A stretch of 64,000 nt of DNA from Oceaniglobus trochenteri (lineage in GTDB: Bacteria; Pseudomonadota; Alphaproteobacteria; Rhodobacterales; Rhodobacteraceae), in NCBI RefSeq assembly GCF_020529025.1, contig NZ_JACNMM010000004.1, forward strand, positions 351,967-415,966. Direction: 5' to 3'. This document shows, one piece after another, positions 1-7,963 of this stretch. The translations under genes were made by a program, and so were the position numbers. Under the pieces are notes generated by a model, which saw nothing but the letters and a program-made list of their open reading frames with translations, ran no database searches and had not been told where the DNA came from. The number at the start of each line of letters is the position of its first letter. The stretch's first letter is position 1.

Positions 1-140
<140 letters not shown>

Positions 141-144
141 ACCC

Positions 145-477
145 ATGCCCGCGCCCTTCTTCGAACTGGGGTCCGACGATCTGGCCGCGACGCGCGATTT
201 CTTCGTCGCCGCCCTTGGGTGGGACTGGCAGGGCGAGCTGGGGCAGGGGTGGTTCGAGTCCGGCGAGGGCCAGATCGGGCTGCACAAGGAAGAGGTGCCT
301 GCGATGGCCGTGTTCCTGCCGGTGCGCGATCTGGACGCGACGCTGGACAAGGTGCGCATTTCCGGCGGGGTGCAGCATGGCGGGATCGTGGAGGAGCCGG
401 GCTTTGGCCGCTTTGCCCAATGCAGCGATCCGCGCGGCCTTCGGTTCGGACTGATGGAACCTGCCGCAAAGGGCTAG
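145..477 (+). CDS. VOC (glyoxalase/bleomycin resistance fold) family protein
   Basis: A 110-residue protein starting four bases after the coxS stop. It shows the typical VOC opening (FFELGSDDLAATRDFFVAALGW) only in outline: a beta strand, then a D.. xA..FF..LGW helix, and a C-terminal strand RGLRFGLME. VOC proteins are small metal-binding folds acting as lyases, dioxygenases or binding proteins, and the substrate cannot be deduced here. Its place between coxS and coxL suggests it is co-transcribed with the molybdenum hydroxylase genes and may act on the same substrate, but this is inference. GC and codon use match the neighbours. Confidence 0.7.
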   Translation: MPAPFFELGSDDLAATRDFFVAALGWDWQGELGQGWFESGEGQIGLHKEEVPAMAVFLPVRDLDATLDKVRISGGVQHGGIVEEPGFGRFAQCSDPRGLRFGLMEPAAKG

Positions 478-499
478 GCGGGGTGCAGATGCCGGATTT

Positions 500-521
500 G
501 AGTATTTTTGGCAAGAAAGAG
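500..521 (+). repeat. Dispersed intergenic repeat, class A copy 1
   Basis: GAGTATTTTTG followed by GCAAGAAAGAG, plus orientation, between the VOC gene and coxL. It is one of at least nine near-identical copies in this window. Just downstream lies a perfect 6-bp hairpin (GGGGCC, eight bases, GGCCCC) at about 524-543. Confidence 0.6.
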
Positions 522-591
522 CAGGGGCCGCGCAGATGGCCCCGGCGGGTGTGAAAGGGGGGCGACCCCCGGCTTTCTGGGAGGAAAAGCG

Positions 592-2952
592 ATGCCGAAG
601 GATCATGGAATTGGCGCCAGCCCGAAACGGCGCGAGGATGTGCGGTTTCTGACGGGCGACGGGCGCTATACCGACGACATCAACATTGCCGGACAGGCGC
701 ATGTCTATTTCCTGCGTTCGGACGTGGCGCATGGGCGCATCCGCTCGGTCGATACCTCGGAGGCGGCCGAAATGCCGGGCGTCGTGCGCATCTTCACCGG
801 CGAGGATTTCGCAGCCATCGGCGGGCTGCCCTGTGGTTGGTGCGTGACCGACCGCGAAGGCAACCCCATGCAGGAACCCAAGCACCCGGTCCTGGCCCAT
901 GAAAAGGTGCGCCACGTGGGCGATCCGATCTGCGCCGTGGTGGCCGACACCCTGTCCCAGGCCCGCGACGCCGCCGAGGCAATCGTCGTGGACATCGAGG
1001 AACTGCCCGCCGTGATCGACATGAAGAAGGCGGTGCAGGAGGGCGCCACCAAGGTGCATGACGACCTGACCAGCAACCTTTGCTATGACTGGGGGTTTGT
1101 CGAGGACAACCGCGCGGCAGTAGACGAAGCGATCAAGTCGGCCCACCATGTCACCACCCTGGAACTGGTGAACAACCGCCTAGTGGCCAACCCCATGGAA
1201 CCGCGCGTCGCCGTGGGCCAGTGGGAAAAGGGCACGGGCGATTACACGCTCTATACCACCTCGCAGAACCCCCATGTGATCCGCCTGCTGATGGGGGCCT
1301 TCGTGCTGGGCATACCGGAACACAAGCTGCGGGTCGTGGCGCCCGATGTGGGCGGCGGGTTCGGCACCAAGATCTTCCACTATGCCGAAGAGGCGTTTTG
1401 CACCTGGGCCGCCAAGGAATGCCGCCGCCCCGTGAAATGGACCGCTTCGCGTTCCGAAGCCTTCATGAGCGACGCCCACGGGCGCGACCATGTGACCAAG
1501 ATCGAACTGGCCATGGATGCGGACGGCATGTTCACCGCCCTGCGCACCGAAACCTATGCGAACATGGGCGCCTATCTGTCGACCTTCGCGCCCTCGGTGC
1601 CCACTTGGCTGCACGGCACGCTGATGGCGGGGAATTATAAAACGCCGCTGATCTATGTGAACGTCAAGGCGGTCTTCACCAACACCGTGCCCGTGGACGC
1701 CTATCGCGGCGCCGGGCGGCCCGAGGCGACCTATCAGCTGGAGCGGGTGATCGACAAGGCGGCACGCGAAACCGGGCGCGATCCGATCGAGCTGCGCCGT
1801 CAGAACTTCATCACCGAGTTTCCCTATGCCACCCCGGTCGCGGTGGAATACGATACCGGCGATTACCACGCCACCATGGACAAGTTGATCGAGATCGCCG
1901 ACATCAAGGGCTTCGAGAAGCGTCGCGCAGCGAGCGCCGAGAAGGGGATGCTGCGCGGTCTTGGCGTGAACTGCTATATCGAGGCCTGCGGCATCGCGCC
2001 CTCGAACCTCGTGGGCCAGTTGGGCGCACGCGCCGGGCTTTACGAAAGCGCGACCGTCCGGGTGAACGCCACTGGCGGGTTGGTGGTGATGACCGGCAGC
2101 CATTCCCACGGGCAAGGCCATGAAACCTCTTTCCCGCAGGTGGTGGCCGACATGATCGGCATCCCCGAGGACATGGTCGAGATCGTCCACGGCGACACCG
2201 CCAACACGCCCATGGGCATGGGCACCTACGGCTCGCGTTCCCTGGCCGTGGGGGGCAGCGCCATGGTGCGGGCGACGGAAAAGATCATCGCCAAGGCCAA
2301 GAAGATCGCCGCGCATATCATGGAGGCCAGCGATCAGGACATCGAGTTGAAGGACGGCCAGTTCACCGTTGCGGGCACCGACAAGTCGCTGGCCTGGGGT
2401 GATGTGACCCTGGCGGCCTATGTGCCGCACAACTATCCGCTGAAGGACATGGAACCGGGGCTGGAGGAGACGGCGTTCTACGACCCCAACAACTTTACCT
2501 ATCCATCCGGCGCCTATTGCTGCGAGGTCGAGGTCGATCCCGACACCGGGCGCGTGACCGTCGAGCGGTTCGCCGCGGCGGATGATTTCGGCAATATCGT
2601 CAACCCGATGATCGTCGATGGGCAGGTGCATGGCGGCATTGCCCAGGGGATCGGGCAGGCGCTGCTGGAAAGCTGCATCTACGACGAGAACGGCCAACTG
2701 ACCTCGGCCAGCTACATGGACTATGCCATGCCGCGTGCCGACAACATGCCCATGTTCACCGTCGATCATTCCTGCCAGACCCCCTGTACCCATAATCCGC
2801 TGGGCGTGAAGGGCTGTGGCGAGGCGGGGGCCATCGGCTCGCCCCCGGCGGTGGTGAATGCCGTGGTGGATGCGCTGCAAAGGGCGGGCAAGGATGTTAC
2901 CCATATCGACATGCCGCTGTCGCCCGCGCGGGTCTGGGCGGCGATGCAGTGA
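592..2952 (+). CDS. coxL: Form II CO dehydrogenase-like molybdopterin large subunit
   Basis: A 786-residue molybdenum-cofactor subunit of the xanthine oxidase family. The start at 592 follows GGGAGGAAAAGCG; an open frame extends back to 508, but that region has no ribosome site and holds an intergenic repeat. Family signatures include VVAPDVGGGFGTK near residue 247, the active-site loop AYRGAGR at about 370-376, and GVKGCGEAGAIGSPP with the putative catalytic Glu744. The loop matters: true CO-oxidising form I CoxL has AYRCSFR with the Mo-Cu cysteine, whereas AYRGAGR marks form II. CO oxidation is therefore uncertain and another hydroxylation substrate is plausible. The large subunit carries the molybdopterin centre and would pair with coxS and coxM. 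Confidence 0.9.
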   Translation: MPKDHGIGASPKRREDVRFLTGDGRYTDDINIAGQAHVYFLRSDVAHGRIRSVDTSEAAEMPGVVRIFTGEDFAAIGGLPCGWCVTDREGNPMQEPKHPVLAHEKVRHVGDPICAVVADTLSQARDAAEAIVVDIEELPAVIDMKKAVQEGATKVHDDLTSNLCYDWGFVEDNRAAVDEAIKSAHHVTTLELVNNRLVANPMEPRVAVGQWEKGTGDYTLYTTSQNPHVIRLLMGAFVLGIPEHKLRVVAPDVGGGFGTKIFHYAEEAFCTWAAKECRRPVKWTASRSEAFMSDAHGRDHVTKIELAMDADGMFTALRTETYANMGAYLSTFAPSVPTWLHGTLMAGNYKTPLIYVNVKAVFTNTVPVDAYRGAGRPEATYQLERVIDKAARETGRDPIELRRQNFITEFPYATPVAVEYDTGDYHATMDKLIEIADIKGFEKRRAASAEKGMLRGLGVNCYIEACGIAPSNLVGQLGARAGLYESATVRVNATGGLVVMTGSHSHGQGHETSFPQVVADMIGIPEDMVEIVHGDTANTPMGMGTYGSRSLAVGGSAMVRATEKIIAKAKKIAAHIMEASDQDIELKDGQFTVAGTDKSLAWGDVTLAAYVPHNYPLKDMEPGLEETAFYDPNNFTYPSGAYCCEVEVDPDTGRVTVERFAAADDFGNIVNPMIVDGQVHGGIAQGIGQALLESCIYDENGQLTSASYMDYAMPRADNMPMFTVDHSCQTPCTHNPLGVKGCGEAGAIGSPPAVVNAVVDALQRAGKDVTHIDMPLSPARVWAAMQ

Positions 2953-2992
2953 GGACAATCCGGCGTCCTGCCTGTGGCGGGCGTCGGAAATT

Positions 2993-3013
2993 GAGTATTT
3001 GGACAAAGAAGAA
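2993..3013 (+). repeat. Dispersed intergenic repeat, divergent class A copy 2
   Basis: GAGTATTTGGACAAAGAAGA, plus orientation, between coxL and coxM. It is more divergent than the others and intermediate between class A (GGCAAGAAAGAG) and class B (GACCAAAGATGG). Confidence 0.45.
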
Positions 3014-3051
3014 GCCAGGGGTTTTGCCCCGTCCGGCACGAGGAGAACGAC

Positions 3052-3837
3052 ATGTATGCATTCGAGATGGAGCGCCCCACGACGGTGGACGAGGCGGTTG
3101 CCGCGCTGAAGGACGAGGACGCGCAGGCGCTGGGCGGCGGGCAGACCCTGATCCCGACGCTGAAAGCCCGGCTGGCCATGCCCGGCAAGCTGGTGTCGCT
3201 GACCGGGATCGACGCGATCAAGGGAATTTCGAAGGACGATGCCGGTCGGCTGTGCATCGGCGGGGGGACCGTGCACCGGGCCATCGCCGAGCAGGGCGAT
3301 TTTCCGGGCCTTGCCGGTCTGGCGGCGCGGATCGGCGATCCGGCGGTGCGCAACCGCGGCACGATTGGCGGTTCGGTCGCCAACAATGATCCCTCGGCCT
3401 GCTATCCGGCCGCGCTTCTGGCGACCGGTGCGACGATTGTGACCGACCGGCGCGAGATTGCCGCCGACGATTTCTTTCAGGGCATGTTCACCACCGCGCT
3501 GGAGGAAGGCGAGATCGTCACCGAGGTGAAGTTGCCGATTCCGGAGAAATCGAACTATCAGAAGTTCGCGCAGCCGGCATCGCGTTTTCCGCTGGTGGGG
3601 GTCTTTGTCGCCAAAGGAGCGGATGGGGTTGGCGTGGGGGTCACCGGGGCCTCGGAAGGCGGTGTGTTCCGTTGGCGCGAGGCGGAAGAGGCGCTTTCGG
3701 GCAATTTCAGCGCCGATGCCCTGGGCGATCTTGCCGCGTCCGCCGATGGATTGATCGGGGACATGCACGGCAGTGCCGCCTATCGCGCCCATCTGATCAA
3801 GGTGCTGACCGGGCGGGCCGTTTCGGCCGCCGCCTGA
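3052..3837 (+). CDS. coxM: CO dehydrogenase-like FAD-binding medium subunit
   Basis: A 261-residue FAD-binding subunit of the molybdenum hydroxylase family. The FAD motifs are clear: ALGGGQTLIPTLKARL near residue 29 (flavin-binding AGGTxL type) and RNRGTIGGSVANNDPS near residue 100 (the TIGG loop). The start ATG follows GAGGAGAACGAC. It accepts electrons from the FeS subunit and passes them to the respiratory chain. Together with coxS and coxL it completes an S-L-M heterotrimer, with only the S subunit truncated by the window edge. Confidence 0.88.
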   Translation: MYAFEMERPTTVDEAVAALKDEDAQALGGGQTLIPTLKARLAMPGKLVSLTGIDAIKGISKDDAGRLCIGGGTVHRAIAEQGDFPGLAGLAARIGDPAVRNRGTIGGSVANNDPSACYPAALLATGATIVTDRREIAADDFFQGMFTTALEEGEIVTEVKLPIPEKSNYQKFAQPASRFPLVGVFVAKGADGVGVGVTGASEGGVFRWREAEEALSGNFSADALGDLAASADGLIGDMHGSAAYRAHLIKVLTGRAVSAAA

Positions 3838-3850
3838 CCGTCGCTACATG

Positions 3851-3881
3851 AAAAAGACCGCCCACCGAAAGGCGGGCGGTC
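3851..3881 (-). terminator. Rho-independent terminator of the fasciclin gene
   Basis: Read on the minus strand, a GC-rich stem (GACCGCCCGCC, TTTC loop, GGTGGGCGGTC, one mismatch) is followed by five T residues. It lies 23 bases after the stop of the minus-strand fasciclin gene. It may also stop transcription from coxM in the other direction, although no T-tract is seen there. Confidence 0.85.
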
Positions 3882-3903
3882 CAGTTGGTGCTGCGGTGCC
3901 CTT

Positions 3904-5019
3904 TTACTTGGGCAGCAGCACACCTTCGATCACGTGGATCACGCCGTTTGACTGGTTCACATCGGCAATCGTGACTTCGTACGCGTTCCCGCTTTCATCG
4001 AAGATATATACGGCGCCCGAGGGCGTGACCTTGGCCGAGAGGGCATCGCCCGAGACGGCCTGGAAGTGGTAGAAACCGTCGCGCGATTTCTTCGCCTGGG
4101 CCACGATGTCCTGGGCCGACCATTTGCCTGAAACCACGTGGGCGGTCAGGATCTTGGTCAGCATGTCCTTGTTTTCGGGCTTGAGCAGGGTTTCGACGGT
4201 GCCGGCGGGCAGGGCGTCGAAGGCGGCGTTGGTGGGGGCGAAGACGGTGAAGGGGCCTTCACCTTTCAGGGTTTCCACCAGGCCTGCGGCCTTGACGGCG
4301 GCGACGAGCGTTGTGTGATCGGCCGAGTTCACGGCGTTGTCGATGATGTCCTTGTCGGCGAACATCGGTGCGCCGCCCACCATGGGGTTGTCACCCTCGG
4401 CCATCTTTTCATCGGCCATTTCGATCGTGGTCTCCATCGCGTCGGCCTTCTTTTCGCCGGGCAGAAGCACCTTGTCGATCACGTGGATCACGCCGTTCGA
4501 CTGTTTCACGTCCGCGATCGTCACCGTGGCCACGCCACCGGTTTCGTCGGTCAGGGTGATGATGTCGCCATCGTATTTCGCCTGAAGCGTGCAGCCGCCA
4601 AGAGTGGGAACCGGGTGGTTGCCGCCGTCATCGTCGATCATCCCGCGGATGGCATCGGACATGGCATTGGCGCCGACGACATGGCAGGTCAGGATCTTGG
4701 TCAGCATGTCCTTGTTTTCAGGCTTGAGCAGGGTTTCGACGGTGCCGTCGGGCAGGGCGTCGAAGGCGGCGTTGGTGGGGGCGAAAACGGTGAAGGGGCC
4801 TTCGCCCATCAGGGTTTCCACCAGGCCGGCGGCCTTGACCGCGGCCACCAGGGTGGTGTGATCGGCCGAGTTCAGGGCATTTTCGACGATGTTCTTGTCG
4901 GCGAACATCGCGGCGCCGCCCACCATGGGGTTGCCGGTTTCGGCGTGGCTATCGGCAAATGCGGGGGCTGCAGCCAGGGTGGCAATCAGCGTGGTGGTCT
5001 TAAGGATCGAGCGCAACAT
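3904..5019 (-). CDS. Exported tandem fasciclin (FAS1) domain protein
   Basis: A 371-residue protein with a signal peptide (MLRSILKTTTLIATLAAAPA, cleavage likely after AFA near residue 22) and two FAS1 domains, about 30-185 and 212-371. Each domain carries H1 (GPFTVFAPTNAAFDALP) and ends in VTIADV.QSNGVIHVI, the conserved H2/YH region. Each is preceded by the same linker NPMVGGA.MFADK. The ATG at 5019 is chosen because GGAGGAACCCC precedes it; the longer frame adds only non-signal residues. FAS1 proteins are extracellular adhesion or matrix proteins. The two halves are almost identical in DNA as well as protein, pointing to a recent internal duplication. Domain one has an extra Cys pair (TCHVV and GGCTLQ) not present in domain two. 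Confidence 0.9.
   Translation of the reverse strand: MLRSILKTTTLIATLAAAPAFADSHAETGNPMVGGAAMFADKNIVENALNSADHTTLVAAVKAAGLVETLMGEGPFTVFAPTNAAFDALPDGTVETLLKPENKDMLTKILTCHVVGANAMSDAIRGMIDDDGGNHPVPTLGGCTLQAKYDGDIITLTDETGGVATVTIADVKQSNGVIHVIDKVLLPGEKKADAMETTIEMADEKMAEGDNPMVGGAPMFADKDIIDNAVNSADHTTLVAAVKAAGLVETLKGEGPFTVFAPTNAAFDALPAGTVETLLKPENKDMLTKILTAHVVSGKWSAQDIVAQAKKSRDGFYHFQAVSGDALSAKVTPSGAVYIFDESGNAYEVTIADVNQSNGVIHVIEGVLLPK
4147..4931. repeat. Internal direct repeat of the fasciclin gene (about 240 bp, offset 543 bp)
   Basis: Bases 4147-4388 and 4690-4931 match closely at a constant offset of 543 bases (181 codons). They cover the first half of each FAS1 domain and the NPMVGGA linker. Most differences are single third-position changes. 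The remaining parts of the two domains have diverged much more, so the repeat is patchy, as if homogenised by recombination. Confidence 0.8.
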
Positions 5020-5136
5020 GGGGTTCCTCCGGGTATGGCAGCCTGTCTGCCTTCTGGTCGAAACCACGGAACCTGTGCGCCAAGAGTTTCGCGGGGCACG
5101 AAAATAATCCGGCCCCGCCATGGGCGGGCGATGAGC

Positions 5137-7170
5137 TCAGCCGCGCCGCCTGCGCCGACGCCCGCCTTCGCTGCCGTCGCCGCTGGTGTTGAACGACAGG
5201 TCGGGCAGGGCGACGATCCGGTTCAGCTCGGGGAAGGGATCGGTGGCATGGGGCAGCGAGTTGGCGTTGACGAAATGCTCCTGGAACTTCGGCGCGATCG
5301 CCGTTTCCACCTTGGTGATCCGGTGCACCGTCGATTCGATCTCGGCCCGGGCGGCGCGGTTCAGCAGGGCGATGCGCGCGCCGGTGCCCGCCGCGTTGCC
5401 CGCGCTGCGGACGTGCTCGAGCGGGGCGTCGGGGATCATGCCCAGAACCATGGCGTGTTTCGGGCTGATGTGGGCGCCGAAGGCCCCGGCGAGCACGACA
5501 CGTTCCACCTTGTCGACGCCGAATTCGTCCATCAGCAACCGCGCGCCGGCGTAAAGTGCGGACTTGGCCAGCTGGATCGCGCGAATGTCGCCCTGGGTCA
5601 CCGTGATCCGGCGGCCGTCGGAAGATTCGTGCAGCAGGTAGGAGTGGGTGCGCCCTTCGGGAACCATCCGGGCCGATCCGGTCTGTTCGGCCGAACCGTT
5701 CAGGCCGCGCGCGTCCACAAGGCCCGCCATGCGCATTTCGGCAATCGCCTCTATGATGCCCGAACCGCAGATGCCGGTGATGCCGGTGGCCCTTGTCGCC
5801 TCGTCGAACCCCGGTCCGTCGGACCACAGATCGCAGCCGATGACCCGGAAGCGGGGTTCCTTGCTGACCGGGTCGATTTCCACCCTTTCGATGGCGCCGG
5901 GGGCGGCGCGCTGGCCGCTGGAAATCTGCGCGCCCTCGAAGGCCGGGCCGGTGGGCGAGGAACAGGCCAACACCCTTTCGCGGTTGCCCAGCAGGATTTC
6001 GGCGTTGGTGCCCACGTCGACGATCAGGGTCAGCGCATCCTGCTTGCCCGGTTCCTCGGACAGGGCAACGGCGGCTGAATCGGCCCCCACATGCCCGGCG
6101 ATGCAGGGCAGGATATAGACCGAGGCGGCCGGATGCAGCGCGGCAAGGTCAAGGTCGGAGCCGTCAAGCGCGAGCGAATCCGAGGTGGCCAGCGCGAAGG
6201 GCGCCTGGCCCAGTTCCACCGGGTCGATCCCCAGCAGAAGGTGGTGCATCACCGGGTTGCAGACGATCACCGTCTCGACGATCATCGCCGGATCGGCCCC
6301 TGCCTCGGCCGCGATCTCTCCGGCCAGGGCGTTGATGGCGTCGCGCACGGCGCGGGTCATCTCCAGATCGCCACCGGGGTTCATCATCACATAGCTGACC
6401 CGGCTCATCAGGTCTTCGCCAAAGCGGATCTGCGGGTTCATCCGCCCGCCCGCCGCCAGGACGGCGCCGGTGCGCAGATCGCACAGATGCGCGGCGATGG
6501 TGGTTGACCCCAGATCGACCGCCAGCCCGTAAAGCCCACCCTCGTAAAGGCCCGGCCAGATGTCGGTGATCCGTGGCGCGGCGTCGTCGTGGCCCTGGTA
6601 AAGCGCGACGGTCACCTGCCAGTTGCCCGCGCGCAGGGTCGGTTGCAGCTTGCGCAGCAGCGGCAGGCTGGCGCTGACCGGGCCGGTCTGCCATTGCGCT
6701 TCAAGCGCTTCGGACAGTCTTTGCAGATCGCCCGAGGGTTCGTGCATGTCAGGCTCGGCAACCTCGACGAAATAGAGACGGGTTGCCGGGTCCATGCGGA
6801 TGTCGCGGGCCGTCACCTCCTTGCGGACCACCTGCTTGTGGACCTGGCTTTCGGGGGGCACGTCGATCACCACGTCGCCCTGAACCGTCGCCTGGCATCC
6901 CAGGCGCCGCCCCTTGGGCAGGCCGCGGATGGAATCATAGCGTTCCTCGACGCTGTTCCATTCGGACAGGGCATCGGGGGCCACCGTGACCCCGTGCTTG
7001 GAGAACTGGCCATAGCCGGGCGACACCTGGCACTTGCTGCAGATCCCGCGCCCGCCGCAGACCGAATCCAGGTCGACGCCCAGCTGGCGCGCGGCGGTCA
7101 GGATGGGGGTGCCGGTGGGAAAACGGCCGCGTTTGCCCGAAGGCGTGAAGATGACAAGGGGGTCGGTCAT
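5137..7170 (-). CDS. RACo/RamA-type corrinoid reactivating ferredoxin-ASKHA ATPase
   Basis: A 677-residue protein. An N-terminal plant-type [2Fe-2S] ferredoxin domain is shown by Cys38, Cys44, Cys47 and Cys92 (VCGGRGICSKCQV and GCQATV). The large C-terminal part is the DUF4445/ASKHA ATPase type, with LAVDLGSTTIAAHLCD near residue 217 and DVGTNAEILLG near 377. Proteins of this design use ATP to return oxidised Co(II) corrinoid to the active Co(I) state in corrinoid methyltransferases. It is the last gene of a leftward operon with a pterin-binding methyltransferase and a methylenetetrahydrofolate reductase, which fits reactivation of a split B12-dependent methionine synthase. The C-terminus ends in GGRRRRRRG, echoed by the methyltransferase two genes upstream. 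Confidence 0.88.
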   Translation of the reverse strand: MTDPLVIFTPSGKRGRFPTGTPILTAARQLGVDLDSVCGGRGICSKCQVSPGYGQFSKHGVTVAPDALSEWNSVEERYDSIRGLPKGRRLGCQATVQGDVVIDVPPESQVHKQVVRKEVTARDIRMDPATRLYFVEVAEPDMHEPSGDLQRLSEALEAQWQTGPVSASLPLLRKLQPTLRAGNWQVTVALYQGHDDAAPRITDIWPGLYEGGLYGLAVDLGSTTIAAHLCDLRTGAVLAAGGRMNPQIRFGEDLMSRVSYVMMNPGGDLEMTRAVRDAINALAGEIAAEAGADPAMIVETVIVCNPVMHHLLLGIDPVELGQAPFALATSDSLALDGSDLDLAALHPAASVYILPCIAGHVGADSAAVALSEEPGKQDALTLIVDVGTNAEILLGNRERVLACSSPTGPAFEGAQISSGQRAAPGAIERVEIDPVSKEPRFRVIGCDLWSDGPGFDEATRATGITGICGSGIIEAIAEMRMAGLVDARGLNGSAEQTGSARMVPEGRTHSYLLHESSDGRRITVTQGDIRAIQLAKSALYAGARLLMDEFGVDKVERVVLAGAFGAHISPKHAMVLGMIPDAPLEHVRSAGNAAGTGARIALLNRAARAEIESTVHRITKVETAIAPKFQEHFVNANSLPHATDPFPELNRIVALPDLSFNTSGDGSEGGRRRRRRG

Positions 7171-7180
7171 GGGGTTTCTT

Positions 7181-7867
7181 TCACAACGGTGAGGCGATCA
7201 GCGATGGCCCGAAGACCCAGACCGCCAGTGGCACGGGCAGAACGACGACCGCAAGGGTCAGCGCCATGGCCCGCAGGCCGAACAGCCCGCTCAGCCCGGC
7301 GACAAGGCAGATCCCGCCACCGCCGCCGATCAGGGCATTGCCGGGAATGTTCAACAGCACGGCCAGCGTCACATAGCGGCAGCGCACGGCCAGCCCGCCC
7401 AGCCGACGGGGCAGGTTCTGGCGCAGCAGGGCAAGGCGGCGGGGCCGCGACAGCGGCGCCACCCGGTCGATCAGCGCGCAGGCCCGCACCAGCCTGAGAT
7501 CGAGGAAGAAGCGGCGCAGCAGGTGCAGTGGCAGGAACCGCCCCGCCAGATAGGCCATCAAAAGCCCGGCGAGGGTGAAGACATAGACCGCCGGCGCCAT
7601 CTGCGCGCCGCCCAGCCACATCAGCATCAGGGCAAGTTCGACGCCCGGCACGAAGGGTACCGCGATCAGCAGCGCATAGAGAACCAGCGCCGAGAGCACC
7701 AGCGCCAGGCGCAGGCCGCCCTGATGCTCTTGCGGGACAAGGGCCAGAACATCGCCGGCCAGGCCCATGGCCATGTGGATGCCCCAGGCCAGAAGCGCCA
7801 GCACCAGCACCCGCAACGCGATGCGGCGCAGCGAGACGGGAAGGGGCGGTGGTGTCGGTCTGCTCAC
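7181..7867 (-). CDS. TVP38/TMEM64 (VTT)-like inner-membrane protein
   Basis: A strongly hydrophobic protein of 228 residues from a GTG at 7867, which has AAGGAG eight bases upstream; an ATG at 7906 without a ribosome site would add 13 residues. About five to six membrane spans are visible. The segments FVPGVELALMLMWLGG and LLNIPGNALIGGGGG resemble the two half-repeats of the VTT/DedA fold, in which glycine/proline re-entrant loops occur. VTT proteins are linked to lipid or small-molecule transport. Its place between a corrinoid reactivase and a pterin methyltransferase is unexplained. Confidence 0.6.
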   Translation of the reverse strand: MSRPTPPPLPVSLRRIALRVLVLALLAWGIHMAMGLAGDVLALVPQEHQGGLRLALVLSALVLYALLIAVPFVPGVELALMLMWLGGAQMAPAVYVFTLAGLLMAYLAGRFLPLHLLRRFFLDLRLVRACALIDRVAPLSRPRRLALLRQNLPRRLGGLAVRCRYVTLAVLLNIPGNALIGGGGGICLVAGLSGLFGLRAMALTLAVVVLPVPLAVWVFGPSLIASPL

Positions 7868-7963
7868 GCTTGCGGCTCCTTGGCGCGGGGGTGCGCACCA
7901 AGGCACAGTTGAGCGTCAAAGCAGCGCGATGACAACCGATCAGCCGGGGCATGGCGACAACCG

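Noticed and set aside
1180..3792. An 870-codon minus-strand open frame opposite coxL and coxM
   Set aside because: It is low-complexity His/Gly/Arg-rich sequence, a typical antisense shadow of GC-rich coding DNA, with clear coxL/coxM homology on the other strand.
4147..4931. CRISPR-like or tandem repeat array in the fasciclin gene
   Set aside because: The two copies are long, coding and in frame, with no spacers; it is a domain duplication. No CRISPR array was seen anywhere in the window.
4138..6078. A 646-codon plus-strand open frame across the fasciclin and RACo genes
   Set aside because: Gly/His-rich shadow sequence; the opposite strand has signal peptide, FAS1 and ferredoxin/ASKHA motifs.
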